DNA of 64,000 nt from Kineosporia succinea (GTDB taxonomy: Bacteria > Actinomycetota > Actinomycetes > Actinomycetales > Kineosporiaceae): positions 3,903,241 through 3,967,240 of the forward strand of contig NZ_JAUSQZ010000001.1 in NCBI RefSeq assembly GCF_030811555.1, in the 5' to 3' direction. The notes beneath the pieces are model-generated. The model saw nothing but the letters and a program-made list of their open reading frames with translations, was not told where the DNA came from and ran no database searches. Shown here piece after piece: positions 24,257-32,363 of the stretch; position 1 is the stretch's first letter, and every line of letters starts with the position of its first letter. Position numbers and translations under genes: made by a program.

Positions 24257-24513
24257 GGGTTGCCGCCGCCGACCGGGGTGTCGAGGTTGATCGTGTTCGC
24301 CTTGGCCATGATCTTGTTGTAGAGCGCGGTGCCCACGGCCGCCGCGAGTGCCACCAGCACGGCCGAGATGATCACCCACTCCACGACCGACGCGCCGAGA
24401 TCGGCCGGGCCCTGGATCACCCGGGCCCGCGCCCGGTCGATGCGCCCGCGCACCACCATCTCGGTGTGGCCGATCAGGGTTCCCGGGGGGAAGCGGAACG
24501 GTCCGCTGTTCAT
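24253..24513 (-). CDS. Flp-pilin-like small membrane protein
   Basis: An 86-residue protein with one hydrophobic helix at about residues 40-64, GASVVEWVIISAVLVALAAAVG, preceded by a basic, Arg-rich stretch. Glu lies five residues after Gly, as at type IV and Flp prepilin cleavage sites, so this is the best candidate for the major pilin subunit. It is unusual in having about 40 residues before the site, far longer than typical Flp leaders. An AAGGAG 8 nt before the ATG is the strongest ribosome binding site in the operon, fitting a protein needed in excess. No prepilin peptidase gene (TadV/CpaA) is present in the window. Confidence 0.72.
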   Translation of the reverse strand: MNSGPFRFPPGTLIGHTEMVVRGRIDRARARVIQGPADLGASVVEWVIISAVLVALAAAVGTALYNKIMAKANTINLDTPVGGGNP

Positions 24514-24543
24514 CAGGTGTCTCCTTCATCGCTGTTCCGTCAG

Positions 24544-25464
24544 TCAGGTCTCGAAGAGGACCCGGACGATCGCCGGGTAGATCAGGAAGATCAGGAAGCC
24601 CACGGCCAGCAGCAGCTGGGCCACGAGCATGGACTGCGAGCGGGCCTGGGCCCGGCCCTCCACGTCGGCCATCTCTCGACGCCGCATCGACGCCGCCCGC
24701 GCGGCCAGGGACTCGCGCACCTTGGCCCCGTCGTCCGCGACCAGTTCCAGCGCCGCGCCCAGGTCGCTGAGCTCGTTCACCCCGGTCTCCTCGCCCAGCC
24801 GGCTCAGCGCCGACCACGGGGTGACGCCTTGCAGCCGGGCGATGGACAGGGTGTCGCGCAGCCGCACCAGCGCCCAGCCGTCGCTGACCGAGGCGGCCGA
24901 GTTCAGTGCCTCCGGAATACCCCGGCCCCCGGCCAGATTGAGCGCGACCAGGTCGAGGAACGAGCTCACCACGTGCCGGAAGTCGCGGCGCCGCACGGTG
25001 GCCCGCTGACTCGCCTGCAGGGTCGGCGCCAGGGCGCCGACGACCAGGCCGGCCAGACCGAGGAACACCGGCGTGGACACCGGCAGGCCGTCGATCAGCC
25101 CGAGGAGGACCCCACCGAACAGGAACGGCGTCACGGCGCCGATCGCGGCGCCGAGAAGGCTGTACGCCAGGTGGGTCTCGATCGGCCGGTCGATCAGTGC
25201 CAGATCGGAGCGCACGTTCGCGGACAGGTGGATCCCGCTGAGCTCGAGCTGGCGGCGCAGGAACCGGCCGACGCTCCCGGACCAGCGGGAGTCGCCGGCC
25301 GCGGGCGGGGAGGTGCTCCGGGTCGAGAGCTTCTGCCGCTCGGCGTCGAGCGCGGCCAGCGAGGCCGGGGCCCCCGACCCGCGCATGGCCGGGCGGGCGT
25401 AGGCGACGACGAGCAGGAGCACCCCGGCCCCGGCGACGGCCCCGGCGAGCACGACGGCGATCAC
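24544..25464 (-). CDS. tadC: TadC-like type II/IV secretion inner-membrane protein
   Basis: A 306-residue membrane platform protein of the T2SS-F family. An N-terminal helix (VVLAGAVAGAGVLLLVVAYA) is followed by a linker, helices at about 120-165 (SLLGAAIGAVTPFLFGGVL and FLGLAGLVVGALAP), a cytosolic F domain with FLDLVALNLAGGRGIPEALNSAA and ARLQGVTPWSALSRLGEETGVNELSDLG, and a last helix VAQLLLAVGFLIFLIYPAIV. Such proteins couple the ATPase to pilus assembly. GTG 25464 overlaps the upstream TGA (GTGA), showing coupling with tadB. Confidence 0.9.
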   Translation of the reverse strand: MIAVVLAGAVAGAGVLLLVVAYARPAMRGSGAPASLAALDAERQKLSTRSTSPPAAGDSRWSGSVGRFLRRQLELSGIHLSANVRSDLALIDRPIETHLAYSLLGAAIGAVTPFLFGGVLLGLIDGLPVSTPVFLGLAGLVVGALAPTLQASQRATVRRRDFRHVVSSFLDLVALNLAGGRGIPEALNSAASVSDGWALVRLRDTLSIARLQGVTPWSALSRLGEETGVNELSDLGAALELVADDGAKVRESLAARAASMRRREMADVEGRAQARSQSMLVAQLLLAVGFLIFLIYPAIVRVLFET

Positions 25465-26357
25465 CGGGCCACCTCCTCGGACGAGCCCGAGCTGTGCATG
25501 AAGCGCTCCGGGAGGTCGTACGTGGCGAGCTGCTTGAGCCACAGGAAGCCGGCCGCGAAGAAGCCGACCACGATGGCCATCACCGCCTGCCCGGCCGGAT
25601 CGCGGTAGGGCTCCACGTAGGCCGGGTTGAAGGTGCGCAGCCCGAGCACGAACACCAGGGTCACCGCGACCACGATCTGCACGCTGCGGCGGGTCGCGGC
25701 CCGCCCGGCCGTCACCCGGCCGCGCATCTCCACCTCGGCCCGCACCGAGTCGGCCAGGCTGGTCAGCACCTGGCGCAGACCCGGGCCGCGCAGGCGGGCG
25801 TTCAGCAGCAGCGCGGCCACCACCAGGTCGGCGCTGGCGTCGTCGAGGTCGTCGGCCAGCCGGTGCAGGGCCGTCGGCAGCGGGACCCGCACCCGCAGCC
25901 GGTCGGCCAGGGTGACGATCTCCTCGGCGATCGGGGCCGGGGCCGCGCGGGAGGTGGCGATGACAGCCTGCTCCAGGCCGACCGCACCGGCGATGGTGTC
26001 CCTCAGCGACTCGGTCCACAGGGCCAGGGCCTCGAGCCGCTCGGCCTGCTGGCGTTCGGCCCGGGCGCCGCCCATCAGCGCGGGCCAGGCCAGGATCATC
26101 GCGACCGCCGCGAGCGCGGCCACCGGCCAGGCCGTGACCGTCAGGATGAACAGGCCGACGAGCACGGCGATCGGCAGGCGCGTGCCGAAACCCCTCAGGC
26201 GCCTGACCGTCCGGCCGGACAGCGAGCGCGAGTCGGTGCCGGCGCTGCGCCGGTCGCGGCGCACCAGCGAGTCGACCAGCAGCGCGATGCCACCGCCGGC
26301 CAGGGCCCCGGCCAGCAGGATCACCGACTGCGTCCCGCTCGTCAGATCGGCGATCAT
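25461..26357 (-). CDS. tadB: TadB-like type II/IV secretion inner-membrane protein
   Basis: A 298-residue partner of the TadC-like protein. The first helix is VILLAGALAGGGIALLVDSL, then a pair at about 65-100 (LPIAVLVGLFILTVTAWPVAALAAVAMILAW). The F domain reads ALWTESLRDTIAGAVGLEQAVIATSRAAP and LNARLRGPGLRQVLTSLADSVRAE. Two closing helices are IVVAVTLVFVLGLR and AVMAIVVGFFAAGFLWL. ATG 26357 overlaps the CpaF stop as ATGA; a GTG at 26366 would add three residues. It is expected to form the assembly platform with the TadC-like protein. Confidence 0.9.
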   Translation of the reverse strand: MIADLTSGTQSVILLAGALAGGGIALLVDSLVRRDRRSAGTDSRSLSGRTVRRLRGFGTRLPIAVLVGLFILTVTAWPVAALAAVAMILAWPALMGGARAERQQAERLEALALWTESLRDTIAGAVGLEQAVIATSRAAPAPIAEEIVTLADRLRVRVPLPTALHRLADDLDDASADLVVAALLLNARLRGPGLRQVLTSLADSVRAEVEMRGRVTAGRAATRRSVQIVVAVTLVFVLGLRTFNPAYVEPYRDPAGQAVMAIVVGFFAAGFLWLKQLATYDLPERFMHSSGSSEEVAR

Positions 26358-27667
26358 GCCGGCCACCCCGCGGCCACCGCCGGGTCGTAACCGGCCCGGA
26401 TCAGCTCGTCGATGCAGGCGATCGGAGCCGCCGGGGCGGCCCGGCCGTCGGGCCCGGCCCGGAAGACCTCACTGGAGAGAACGCGTCCGTCGACACCGTT
26501 CACCTCGCGCACGCTGGTGATGATGCGCCGCAGCGCACCGCCCTCGGCGTAGTCGTTGCGGCGTTCCACGAACACCACGAAGTCGATGGCGCCCGCGATG
26601 AGCATCATCGTGGCCTCGGTCGGCAGGCGCTCGGCGGACTGGATGGCGTAGGTGCAGATCCGGTTGAACACCTCGATCGCGGAGTTCGCGTGGATCGTCG
26701 AGAGCGAGCCGTCGTTGCCCTGGCTCATCGCGTTGAGCATCGTGACGATCTCGTCGCCGAGTACCTCGCCGACGATCACCCGGCTCGGGTTCATGCGCAG
26801 CGAGCGACGCACCAGGTCGGCCATGCCGATCGTGCCCTGCCCCTCGGAGTTGGGCAGGCGCTCCTCCATCGGCACCACGTTCGGGTGCAGGTCGGGGAAC
26901 TCGCCGAGCCCCAGCTCGAGCGAGCGCTCCACCGTGATCAGCCGCTCGGTGGGCGGGATCTCGTGGGCCAGGGCCCGCAGCAGGGTGGTCTTGCCGGCGT
27001 TCGTGGCCCCCGCGATCATGATGTTCTTGCGGGCCCGGACCGCCGCCGAGAGGAACGAGGCGAGCTCCGGCGTCAGCGACCCGTTGGTCACCAGCTCGTC
27101 GAGCGTGACCTTGCTGAGCCGTGAGCGCCGGATCGACAGCGCCGGCCGCGGCGTGACCCCCATGACCGCCGACAGGCGCGAGCCGTCGGGCAGCCGCAGG
27201 TCGAGCTGCGGATTGGCGACGTCGAACGAGCGGCTGGCCAGACCCGAGTAGGCGCCCAGCAGCTGCACCAGCTCGATCAGCTCGTCGTCGGACTCGGCCA
27301 CCGGCGGCATCGCGAGCTCGCGCCCGTCCGCGTACCCGACGAAAACCTGGTCGTAGCCGTTGATGTCGATGTTCTCGACGAGCGGGTCGTCGAGAAGTGG
27401 CTGCAGCCGGCCGACTCCGAAGAGGGCCGCGTGGATGCCCTCGGCGAGCTCACCCTCCTCGTCCGGGTCGGGAGGGGTGCGGCCCAGCGAGAGTTCCGAC
27501 CGGGCGTGCAGATCCAGCACCCGGCCGATGACGGCGCGGGCGTACTGACGCTCGTCCTCCGCGCTCATCGGGGCGGAGCCGGTCAGGGCGTCCTCGCGGC
27601 GCTGCTGGGCGAGGAGGTCGGCGACCTCCTCGCGCAGCCGGCGCACGACGCGCTGGTCGATGGCCAT
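26354..27667 (-). CDS. cpaF: CpaF/TadA secretion ATPase
   Basis: A 437-residue hexameric ATPase that powers Tad pilus assembly or secretion. The N-terminal domain contains VGRLQPLLDDPLVENIDINGYDQVFV. The core has Walker A GATNAGKTTLLRALA, the Asp box ITVERSLELGLGEFPDLHPNVVPMEER, Walker B-type RVIVGEVLGDEIVTML and the His box TIHANSA. No membrane segment. Its ATG overlaps the stop of the CpaE-like gene (TGATG) and its stop overlaps the TadB start. This is the clearest family assignment in the operon. Confidence 0.96.
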   Translation of the reverse strand: MAIDQRVVRRLREEVADLLAQQRREDALTGSAPMSAEDERQYARAVIGRVLDLHARSELSLGRTPPDPDEEGELAEGIHAALFGVGRLQPLLDDPLVENIDINGYDQVFVGYADGRELAMPPVAESDDELIELVQLLGAYSGLASRSFDVANPQLDLRLPDGSRLSAVMGVTPRPALSIRRSRLSKVTLDELVTNGSLTPELASFLSAAVRARKNIMIAGATNAGKTTLLRALAHEIPPTERLITVERSLELGLGEFPDLHPNVVPMEERLPNSEGQGTIGMADLVRRSLRMNPSRVIVGEVLGDEIVTMLNAMSQGNDGSLSTIHANSAIEVFNRICTYAIQSAERLPTEATMMLIAGAIDFVVFVERRNDYAEGGALRRIITSVREVNGVDGRVLSSEVFRAGPDGRAAPAAPIACIDELIRAGYDPAVAAGWPA

Positions 27668-30627
27668 CAGCGACCCCCGGCCGGTTCGTCGCCCTGATCC
27701 TGCGGCGAGTCTGACGGGTTCGGGGCTCCGGCGGAAGGCTTCTCGCCGGCCGGTGACTCCAGCGGTGCGTCGGCCGGTTCGTAGGGGTCGCGCAGGGCCC
27801 GGACGATCGCGCCGGGGCCGGTGCGTTCCGTTCGCGGACCGGGGTTCCCGACCTGTCGCAGCGACCCGGTGTTGCCACTGTGCCCGGCCCAGGTCCCGGT
27901 GCCGTCGGCGCCCTGGCGGGCCCGGTCGCGAATGTCCCGCAGGATCGCGGTGCGGTCGTAGAAGGGCTTGGGGGCCGGGGTCTCGGCGGGCTGGTTCTCA
28001 GTGGTGGGGGTGCCGGTGGACGTGGTGGTCGGGGTGGCCGGGTCGCTCTCGCGGGTCGGGTGGATCGTCCTGGTGGGGTCGTCGGCGGACGCGGTGGTCG
28101 AGTGCGTCTCCCGGTTCGGCTCGGGCGGAGTGCCGGAGCCGCCGGCGGACGTGGTGGTGGCCGGAGTGCCCCAGGTCGGCTCCGGTGGTGGGTTCCCGGG
28201 GGAGCCGGCCGGTGCGACGTGCCGCATCGCACCCGTGGACGGGCCCACCACCGGCACCCTCACCGGCGACGACATCCGGGCGGGAGGCATGTCGGGAGCG
28301 ATCCAGCCGGTGCCCTCGGCCCGCTCGGCCGGAGGGCGGGTGCGGTCGGAGAAGCCGCGGGACTCGTGCGGTTTCGCGGCCTGCTCGTCCTGCGGCCGGG
28401 AGTCGCCGGGCAGCACGATCTCACCGGTCGGCCGGCGGTCCCCGGCCGGGGAAGCGTCTTCACCGGAGGGCGGGGAGGGGACGTCGGACCGGGAGGCGGC
28501 GTCGGGCCGGGAAAGGGCGCTGGGCCGGGAGAGCTCGTCCGGTCGGGAAAGGACGCCGGTGCTCGAGGATTCGTCGGCCGGCGGGGCCGTCTCGTCCGGC
28601 GATCCGTGGTCATGGGGCGGGTTCGTGGAGGTCTCCGTCTCCGTCTCCGGCGACCAGCGGTTGCCGAGCGCGTCGGCCGAGGTTGCCGTCTCCTCCGCCA
28701 CCGGACTGGACGGGGTGCCCTCGGCGTCGCCGGGGATGAGTGGATCGGTCGACGTCACGACGGCGGCCAGGTCTTCCGGGTCCGGGATGGCCTGCGGACG
28801 TCGCTTCGGCAATGGCTCCAGCGTGTCGAAGGGGCCCGGGTGGCCGGTCGTGGCCGGTTCGCCGGGCTGGGCTTCGCTGCGGGGGTAGCCGAGGCCGGGG
28901 GTGTTCCCGAGAGGGCCGGGGGCGTTCCCGGGAGGGGTGGTGGTCTCCGGGGCGGTGCGGGCGGCCGTGTCACCCAGGCCGAGAGGGTCTTTGGGGTCGA
29001 CGACGACGCGCAGGTGATCGCCGGGGGCGCCGCCGGAACGGGCTGCGGGCCGGTCGTCGTCCTGCGTCGCCCAGTCCCGCAGGGCGCTCCAGGCCTGCTT
29101 GTCGGGGGCGACGGTGTCGGGGGCCTCGGAACGCCGGTCCTGCAGCCAGTTGCCGACGGCCGGGTTGCCCTCGTTCTGGCTGTCCGAACTGCCCATGCCG
29201 TAACCGGTCTCGGAGTCCTCGGTGGGCAGCCGGTGACGACGTGCGCGGCGGCGCTCAGAGGCCGGCAGCGGACCCGGGTCGCGGCCGGCAGCGGCTCGCC
29301 GGGAACGGGTGTGACGCAGTTCGTCGATCGGGCGGGTGCCGGAGGTGTCGAGCGGATCCGGGGCGGTGCCCGGCGGGGTGGTCAGGCCGGCGAACCCGCG
29401 CACCTCGCCCGGGACGGGCCGGGAGGTGAGGGGAGAGGCGTCGGTGCGCGCGTCGTCCTCAAGCTGGTTCTGCGGCCCGGCACCTGCCGACGTGGTGAAA
29501 ACGCCGGGCGCGACCTGGATGTGCTGGAGAGAGGGATCCTCGTCGACCGGCAGCGCGTCGCCGAAGAACGAGTTGTGACGGCGCAGCGGGAGGGTCTGCT
29601 CCTCGGGGGCGGCGTCGAACGGACGGTGGGCCGGGGGCTCGGCGGGCACCGGGCGCAGCGGCGTGCGGGCCGGCTCGGGCCAGGCGGGAGCGGGCGCGGC
29701 GACCGGCGGGACGGGTGCGGGCTCCTCGGGGGCGGACGGCTGCGCCCGGGGCGGCGCCGGCGGCGTGGCCTGGGCCCGCGCGGCGGCCGCGTTCACCACG
29801 ACCTGGGGGTGGGACAGCTCCGGGATCGTGCCTGCCAGCAGACTCACCGACGGCAGCAGCGAGCGCACCGAGCGGATCAGCGTCGAGCGGTTCAGGCGGC
29901 TGCGGTTCATGCCCCGCAGCGCCTCGGCCCCCCGCTGGTCGAGCGCCATCGTGCCGAGCACGGGCACCCCGACGCCGGACGAGTGCAGCAGTTGCTCGGT
30001 GCGGCCGGCCACCGCCCGGTCGCGCTCGGGAGCCACCAGCACCACGCCGATCTGGGCGCGGCCGGCGAAACGCCCGGGCACCGAGGTGTTCAGGAAGCGC
30101 AGGCGCTCACGCAGGTGGGCCAGCTCCTCGAGTTCCGGCCGGGCCACGACGATCACGGCGTCGGCCTGGTGCACCACCGGCATGGTGGGGGCGGCCGGGC
30201 CGACCCGGCCGCAGTCGGCGTAGACCGTGCGGCCCGCCTCGGACAGGGCCCGGGCCAGCGGACTCCACAGCGGACCCAGCCCGGCGGCCTGCTCCGGGCC
30301 GGTGACGCCGAGCAGCAGGTCGAGACCGCCCCCGGTGACCTGGAGGTGGTCTTCGAGCCGGGCCGAGGCCGAACCCCGCGGGGCCGGTTCGGGCTGCGGC
30401 TGCCACCGCGGCCCGGGGAGGTCGCGACGCAGGCCGTTGGCCAGCGAGAGCACCCCGAGATCGGTGTCGAGCGGTGCTCCGTCGGGGCGGCGGTAGCGCA
30501 GCCCCAGGTCACCACCGTCCGGATCGAGGTCGGCGGCCACGGCGCCCGGGGTCAGGGCGGCGAGAGCGACGGTGAGCGTGGTGACGCCCGGTGCGCCCTT
30601 GGCGGAGACGAGGACGACGAGCGCCAT
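27667..30627 (-). CDS. CpaE-like MinD/ParA-fold protein with a very long disordered tail
   Basis: A 986-residue protein. The first 260 residues are a P-loop fold of the MinD/CpaE group: VVLVSAKGAPGVTTLTVALAAL is a deviant Walker A, then VAADLDPDGGDLGLRY, VYADCGRVGPA and VIVVARPELEEL. CpaE proteins localise the pilus apparatus at the cell pole. The remaining 700 residues are Pro, Ser, Thr, Asp and Glu-rich with no predicted fold, for example repeated SRPDELSRPSALSRPDAASRS. Such a tail on CpaE is unusual; it could be a polar tether or a condensate-forming segment. The tail keeps the gene's codon bias, so it is translated. Starts with ATG overlapping the SAF-gene stop. Confidence 0.87.
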   Translation of the reverse strand: MALVVLVSAKGAPGVTTLTVALAALTPGAVAADLDPDGGDLGLRYRRPDGAPLDTDLGVLSLANGLRRDLPGPRWQPQPEPAPRGSASARLEDHLQVTGGGLDLLLGVTGPEQAAGLGPLWSPLARALSEAGRTVYADCGRVGPAAPTMPVVHQADAVIVVARPELEELAHLRERLRFLNTSVPGRFAGRAQIGVVLVAPERDRAVAGRTEQLLHSSGVGVPVLGTMALDQRGAEALRGMNRSRLNRSTLIRSVRSLLPSVSLLAGTIPELSHPQVVVNAAAARAQATPPAPPRAQPSAPEEPAPVPPVAAPAPAWPEPARTPLRPVPAEPPAHRPFDAAPEEQTLPLRRHNSFFGDALPVDEDPSLQHIQVAPGVFTTSAGAGPQNQLEDDARTDASPLTSRPVPGEVRGFAGLTTPPGTAPDPLDTSGTRPIDELRHTRSRRAAAGRDPGPLPASERRRARRHRLPTEDSETGYGMGSSDSQNEGNPAVGNWLQDRRSEAPDTVAPDKQAWSALRDWATQDDDRPAARSGGAPGDHLRVVVDPKDPLGLGDTAARTAPETTTPPGNAPGPLGNTPGLGYPRSEAQPGEPATTGHPGPFDTLEPLPKRRPQAIPDPEDLAAVVTSTDPLIPGDAEGTPSSPVAEETATSADALGNRWSPETETETSTNPPHDHGSPDETAPPADESSSTGVLSRPDELSRPSALSRPDAASRSDVPSPPSGEDASPAGDRRPTGEIVLPGDSRPQDEQAAKPHESRGFSDRTRPPAERAEGTGWIAPDMPPARMSSPVRVPVVGPSTGAMRHVAPAGSPGNPPPEPTWGTPATTTSAGGSGTPPEPNRETHSTTASADDPTRTIHPTRESDPATPTTTSTGTPTTENQPAETPAPKPFYDRTAILRDIRDRARQGADGTGTWAGHSGNTGSLRQVGNPGPRTERTGPGAIVRALRDPYEPADAPLESPAGEKPSAGAPNPSDSPQDQGDEPAGGR

Positions 30628-31355
30628 CAGTTGCCCTTCGTGGTGGCCCCGCGTTCCAGGAGCACGAGGCTGATCTGGTCGGCGGCGGCCGCGGCGGCGA
30701 CCTTGACGGCCTCGTTACGGCTGACGATGAGGGTCACCACGGTCTGCCCGCCCCCGGAGGCGAAGACGCCGTCCTCGGGGGTGCGCACCGAGCTCACGGT
30801 GGCCCGCGCGGCAATCTCCTTGCCCTCGCCCTCGAGGGCCTGCACCACCTGGACGAGGTCACCCGTCTCGAGGCCGCTGGCCGGGTAACGGCCCGTCCCC
30901 AGCGGCACCCCGACGGCGGCCTTGTCAGAGCTCAGCAGGCTGCTGCCGCCGAGCATGTCGGGGTCGATCAGCCGGCCGGGCGGGATCAGGGCACTCGCGA
31001 ACCGGCCGATCACCGCGTCGGCCTGGTCGGCGCCGATCACCGTGACGCCGTCGGAGGCGACCTTGGCCACGGCCAGGTCCTCGGCGGTGATCTGCTGCCC
31101 GACCACGATGGTGCCGCGGGCGACCAGCACGTCCTGCCGCTCGTCGAGCCGCAGCGCGAGCAGGCCGGCCACCGCCGCCCCGAGCACGATCAGCAGAACC
31201 GCGAGAACCGCCAGACCGGGACGCCGGGTGCCCGGGGGACGGGGAAGGCGCTCGGAGGGCGTGGAGGAGGCGCCGGAGGCCGTCCGCCCGCGCGAGGTGT
31301 CGGGCCGGACGCCGGACTCCCGGGACCGGACGTCGGTGCGTTCCTGCGTGCTCAA
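30627..31355 (-). CDS. cpaB: SAF-domain CpaB/RcpC-like pilus protein
   Basis: First gene of the tad operon. A 242-residue protein with a polar N-tail, one membrane helix (LAVLAVLLIVLGAAVAGLLAL) and an external SAF domain: VLVARGTIVVGQQITAEDLAVAKV then GRFASALIPPGRLIDPDML. The rest resembles RcpC/CpaB (VPLGTGRYPASGLETGDLVQVVQ). In Gram-negatives this protein helps the secretin; no secretin is needed here and its partner is unknown. I prefer TTG 31355 because GAGGAGAG lies 5-6 nt upstream; ATG 31373 would add six residues without such a site. Confidence 0.85.
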   Translation of the reverse strand: MSTQERTDVRSRESGVRPDTSRGRTASGASSTPSERLPRPPGTRRPGLAVLAVLLIVLGAAVAGLLALRLDERQDVLVARGTIVVGQQITAEDLAVAKVASDGVTVIGADQADAVIGRFASALIPPGRLIDPDMLGGSSLLSSDKAAVGVPLGTGRYPASGLETGDLVQVVQALEGEGKEIAARATVSSVRTPEDGVFASGGGQTVVTLIVSRNEAVKVAAAAAADQISLVLLERGATTKGN

Positions 31356-31373
31356 GAGCTCTCCTCGGACCAT

Positions 31374-31643
31374 CTGCCGTGAGGTTGCTTCGGGATGGTT
31401 TGTTCTTGATCTTCCAGTCTGGTCTGATTGGCGGTCTGATTACTGAGTCGACATGGCCTGCTGCAGCTAGCGATCACCCGTGACACCAGTGATCTAGGCA
31501 CTCCACGAAGGGTGACGATAATGCCACCTTGACGCACCTTATGCACTAATCAGGATGTGATGGTTGAGAAACGTTTGATGTACCGATTCGGGTGAAGTGG
31601 TCAATCAGCCCTACGGGTGGCTGGACAAGGAGCCGGAGCTGGT
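31374..31643. promoter_or_regulatory. Divergent promoter region between the tad operon and a lipoprotein gene
   Basis: This 270-bp gap is markedly A/T-rich for the window. GGTCTGATT occurs twice as direct repeats 12 bp apart (31421-31429, 31433-31441), close to the tad start, and could bind an activator or two-component response regulator. TTGACG (31529-31534) with CAGGAT 16 bp on (31551-31556) is the best plus-strand promoter candidate. AAGGAG at about 31626 serves ATG 31644. Confidence 0.45.
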
Positions 31644-32363
31644 ATGAGGCGCCGAGCAGGCGTGATTCCGGCGGTCGCGATCGTGGCCGCCCTGACCGGG
31701 GCGACCCTTGCCGGGTGCGGCTCCGACAACCCCTATGACCTGCCGGAATACGAGTCCGGCGAGGCCTCCGGGGCAAGTGCACCGAGCGTCTCGGGAGCCG
31801 GAACCGGCGGTGCCACGTCCGCCCCCGCACCCTCCGAGACCGAATCGATACCGACTGTTTCCCGGGCCGCCTCCCCAGCGTCCACCGATGTCACCTATTC
31901 ACCCGCCGACGCCCGCGGAGAAGGCGCCTGGGTGGAACGTGGAAAGGTCCGCGCGGGCACCGCCGACGCCAAGAGCGCGGTGGACGCGGTGGTCGGGTAC
32001 ATGGAGCAGCGCGTCCGGATCTCCAACACCTGGACGGTGGACGAGGCCGCGCTCGCGGCCGTCGCCTCCGGGCCGGCGCTCACCAGCGCGCAGGAGCGCG
32101 CCGCCAGTCAGCAGGCCGCCGGGCGCAGGTCCGTCGGCCGGTTCGTCGTCAACGTCTCGTCGGTCCGGGGGAGTGGTGACACCCTCACCGTGACCGGCTG
32201 CCACTTCGACGCCACGTCCGAGCTCGACGAGAACGGGTACGTGCTCGTGCCGCCTCCCGGAGGAATGCTGATCAGGATGAAAGTGCAGAAGGCGCAAGGG
32301 GTCTGGAAGGTCACCAGCTGGCCCACGAAAGAAGCCCCGACGTGTGAGGGGTGGAAGAAGTGA
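31644..32363 (+). CDS. Putative lipoprotein of unknown function
   Basis: A 239-residue exported protein. After MRRRAGVIPAVAIVAALTGA comes the lipobox LAGCGSD, so the mature protein should be attached to the membrane through Cys about residue 24. A Ser/Ala/Pro/Thr-rich linker (about residues 35-95) is followed by a compact domain beginning ARGEGAWVERGKVRAGTADAKSAVDAVVGYMEQR and ending CHFDATSELDENGYVLVPPPGGMLIRMKVQKAQGVWKV. The layout resembles actinobacterial secretion-associated lipoproteins, but I do not recognise the family. ATG 31644 is preferred over an earlier GTG. The TGA overlaps the GTG of the next gene, so both are made together. Confidence 0.8.
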   Translation: MRRRAGVIPAVAIVAALTGATLAGCGSDNPYDLPEYESGEASGASAPSVSGAGTGGATSAPAPSETESIPTVSRAASPASTDVTYSPADARGEGAWVERGKVRAGTADAKSAVDAVVGYMEQRVRISNTWTVDEAALAAVASGPALTSAQERAASQQAAGRRSVGRFVVNVSSVRGSGDTLTVTGCHFDATSELDENGYVLVPPPGGMLIRMKVQKAQGVWKVTSWPTKEAPTCEGWKK

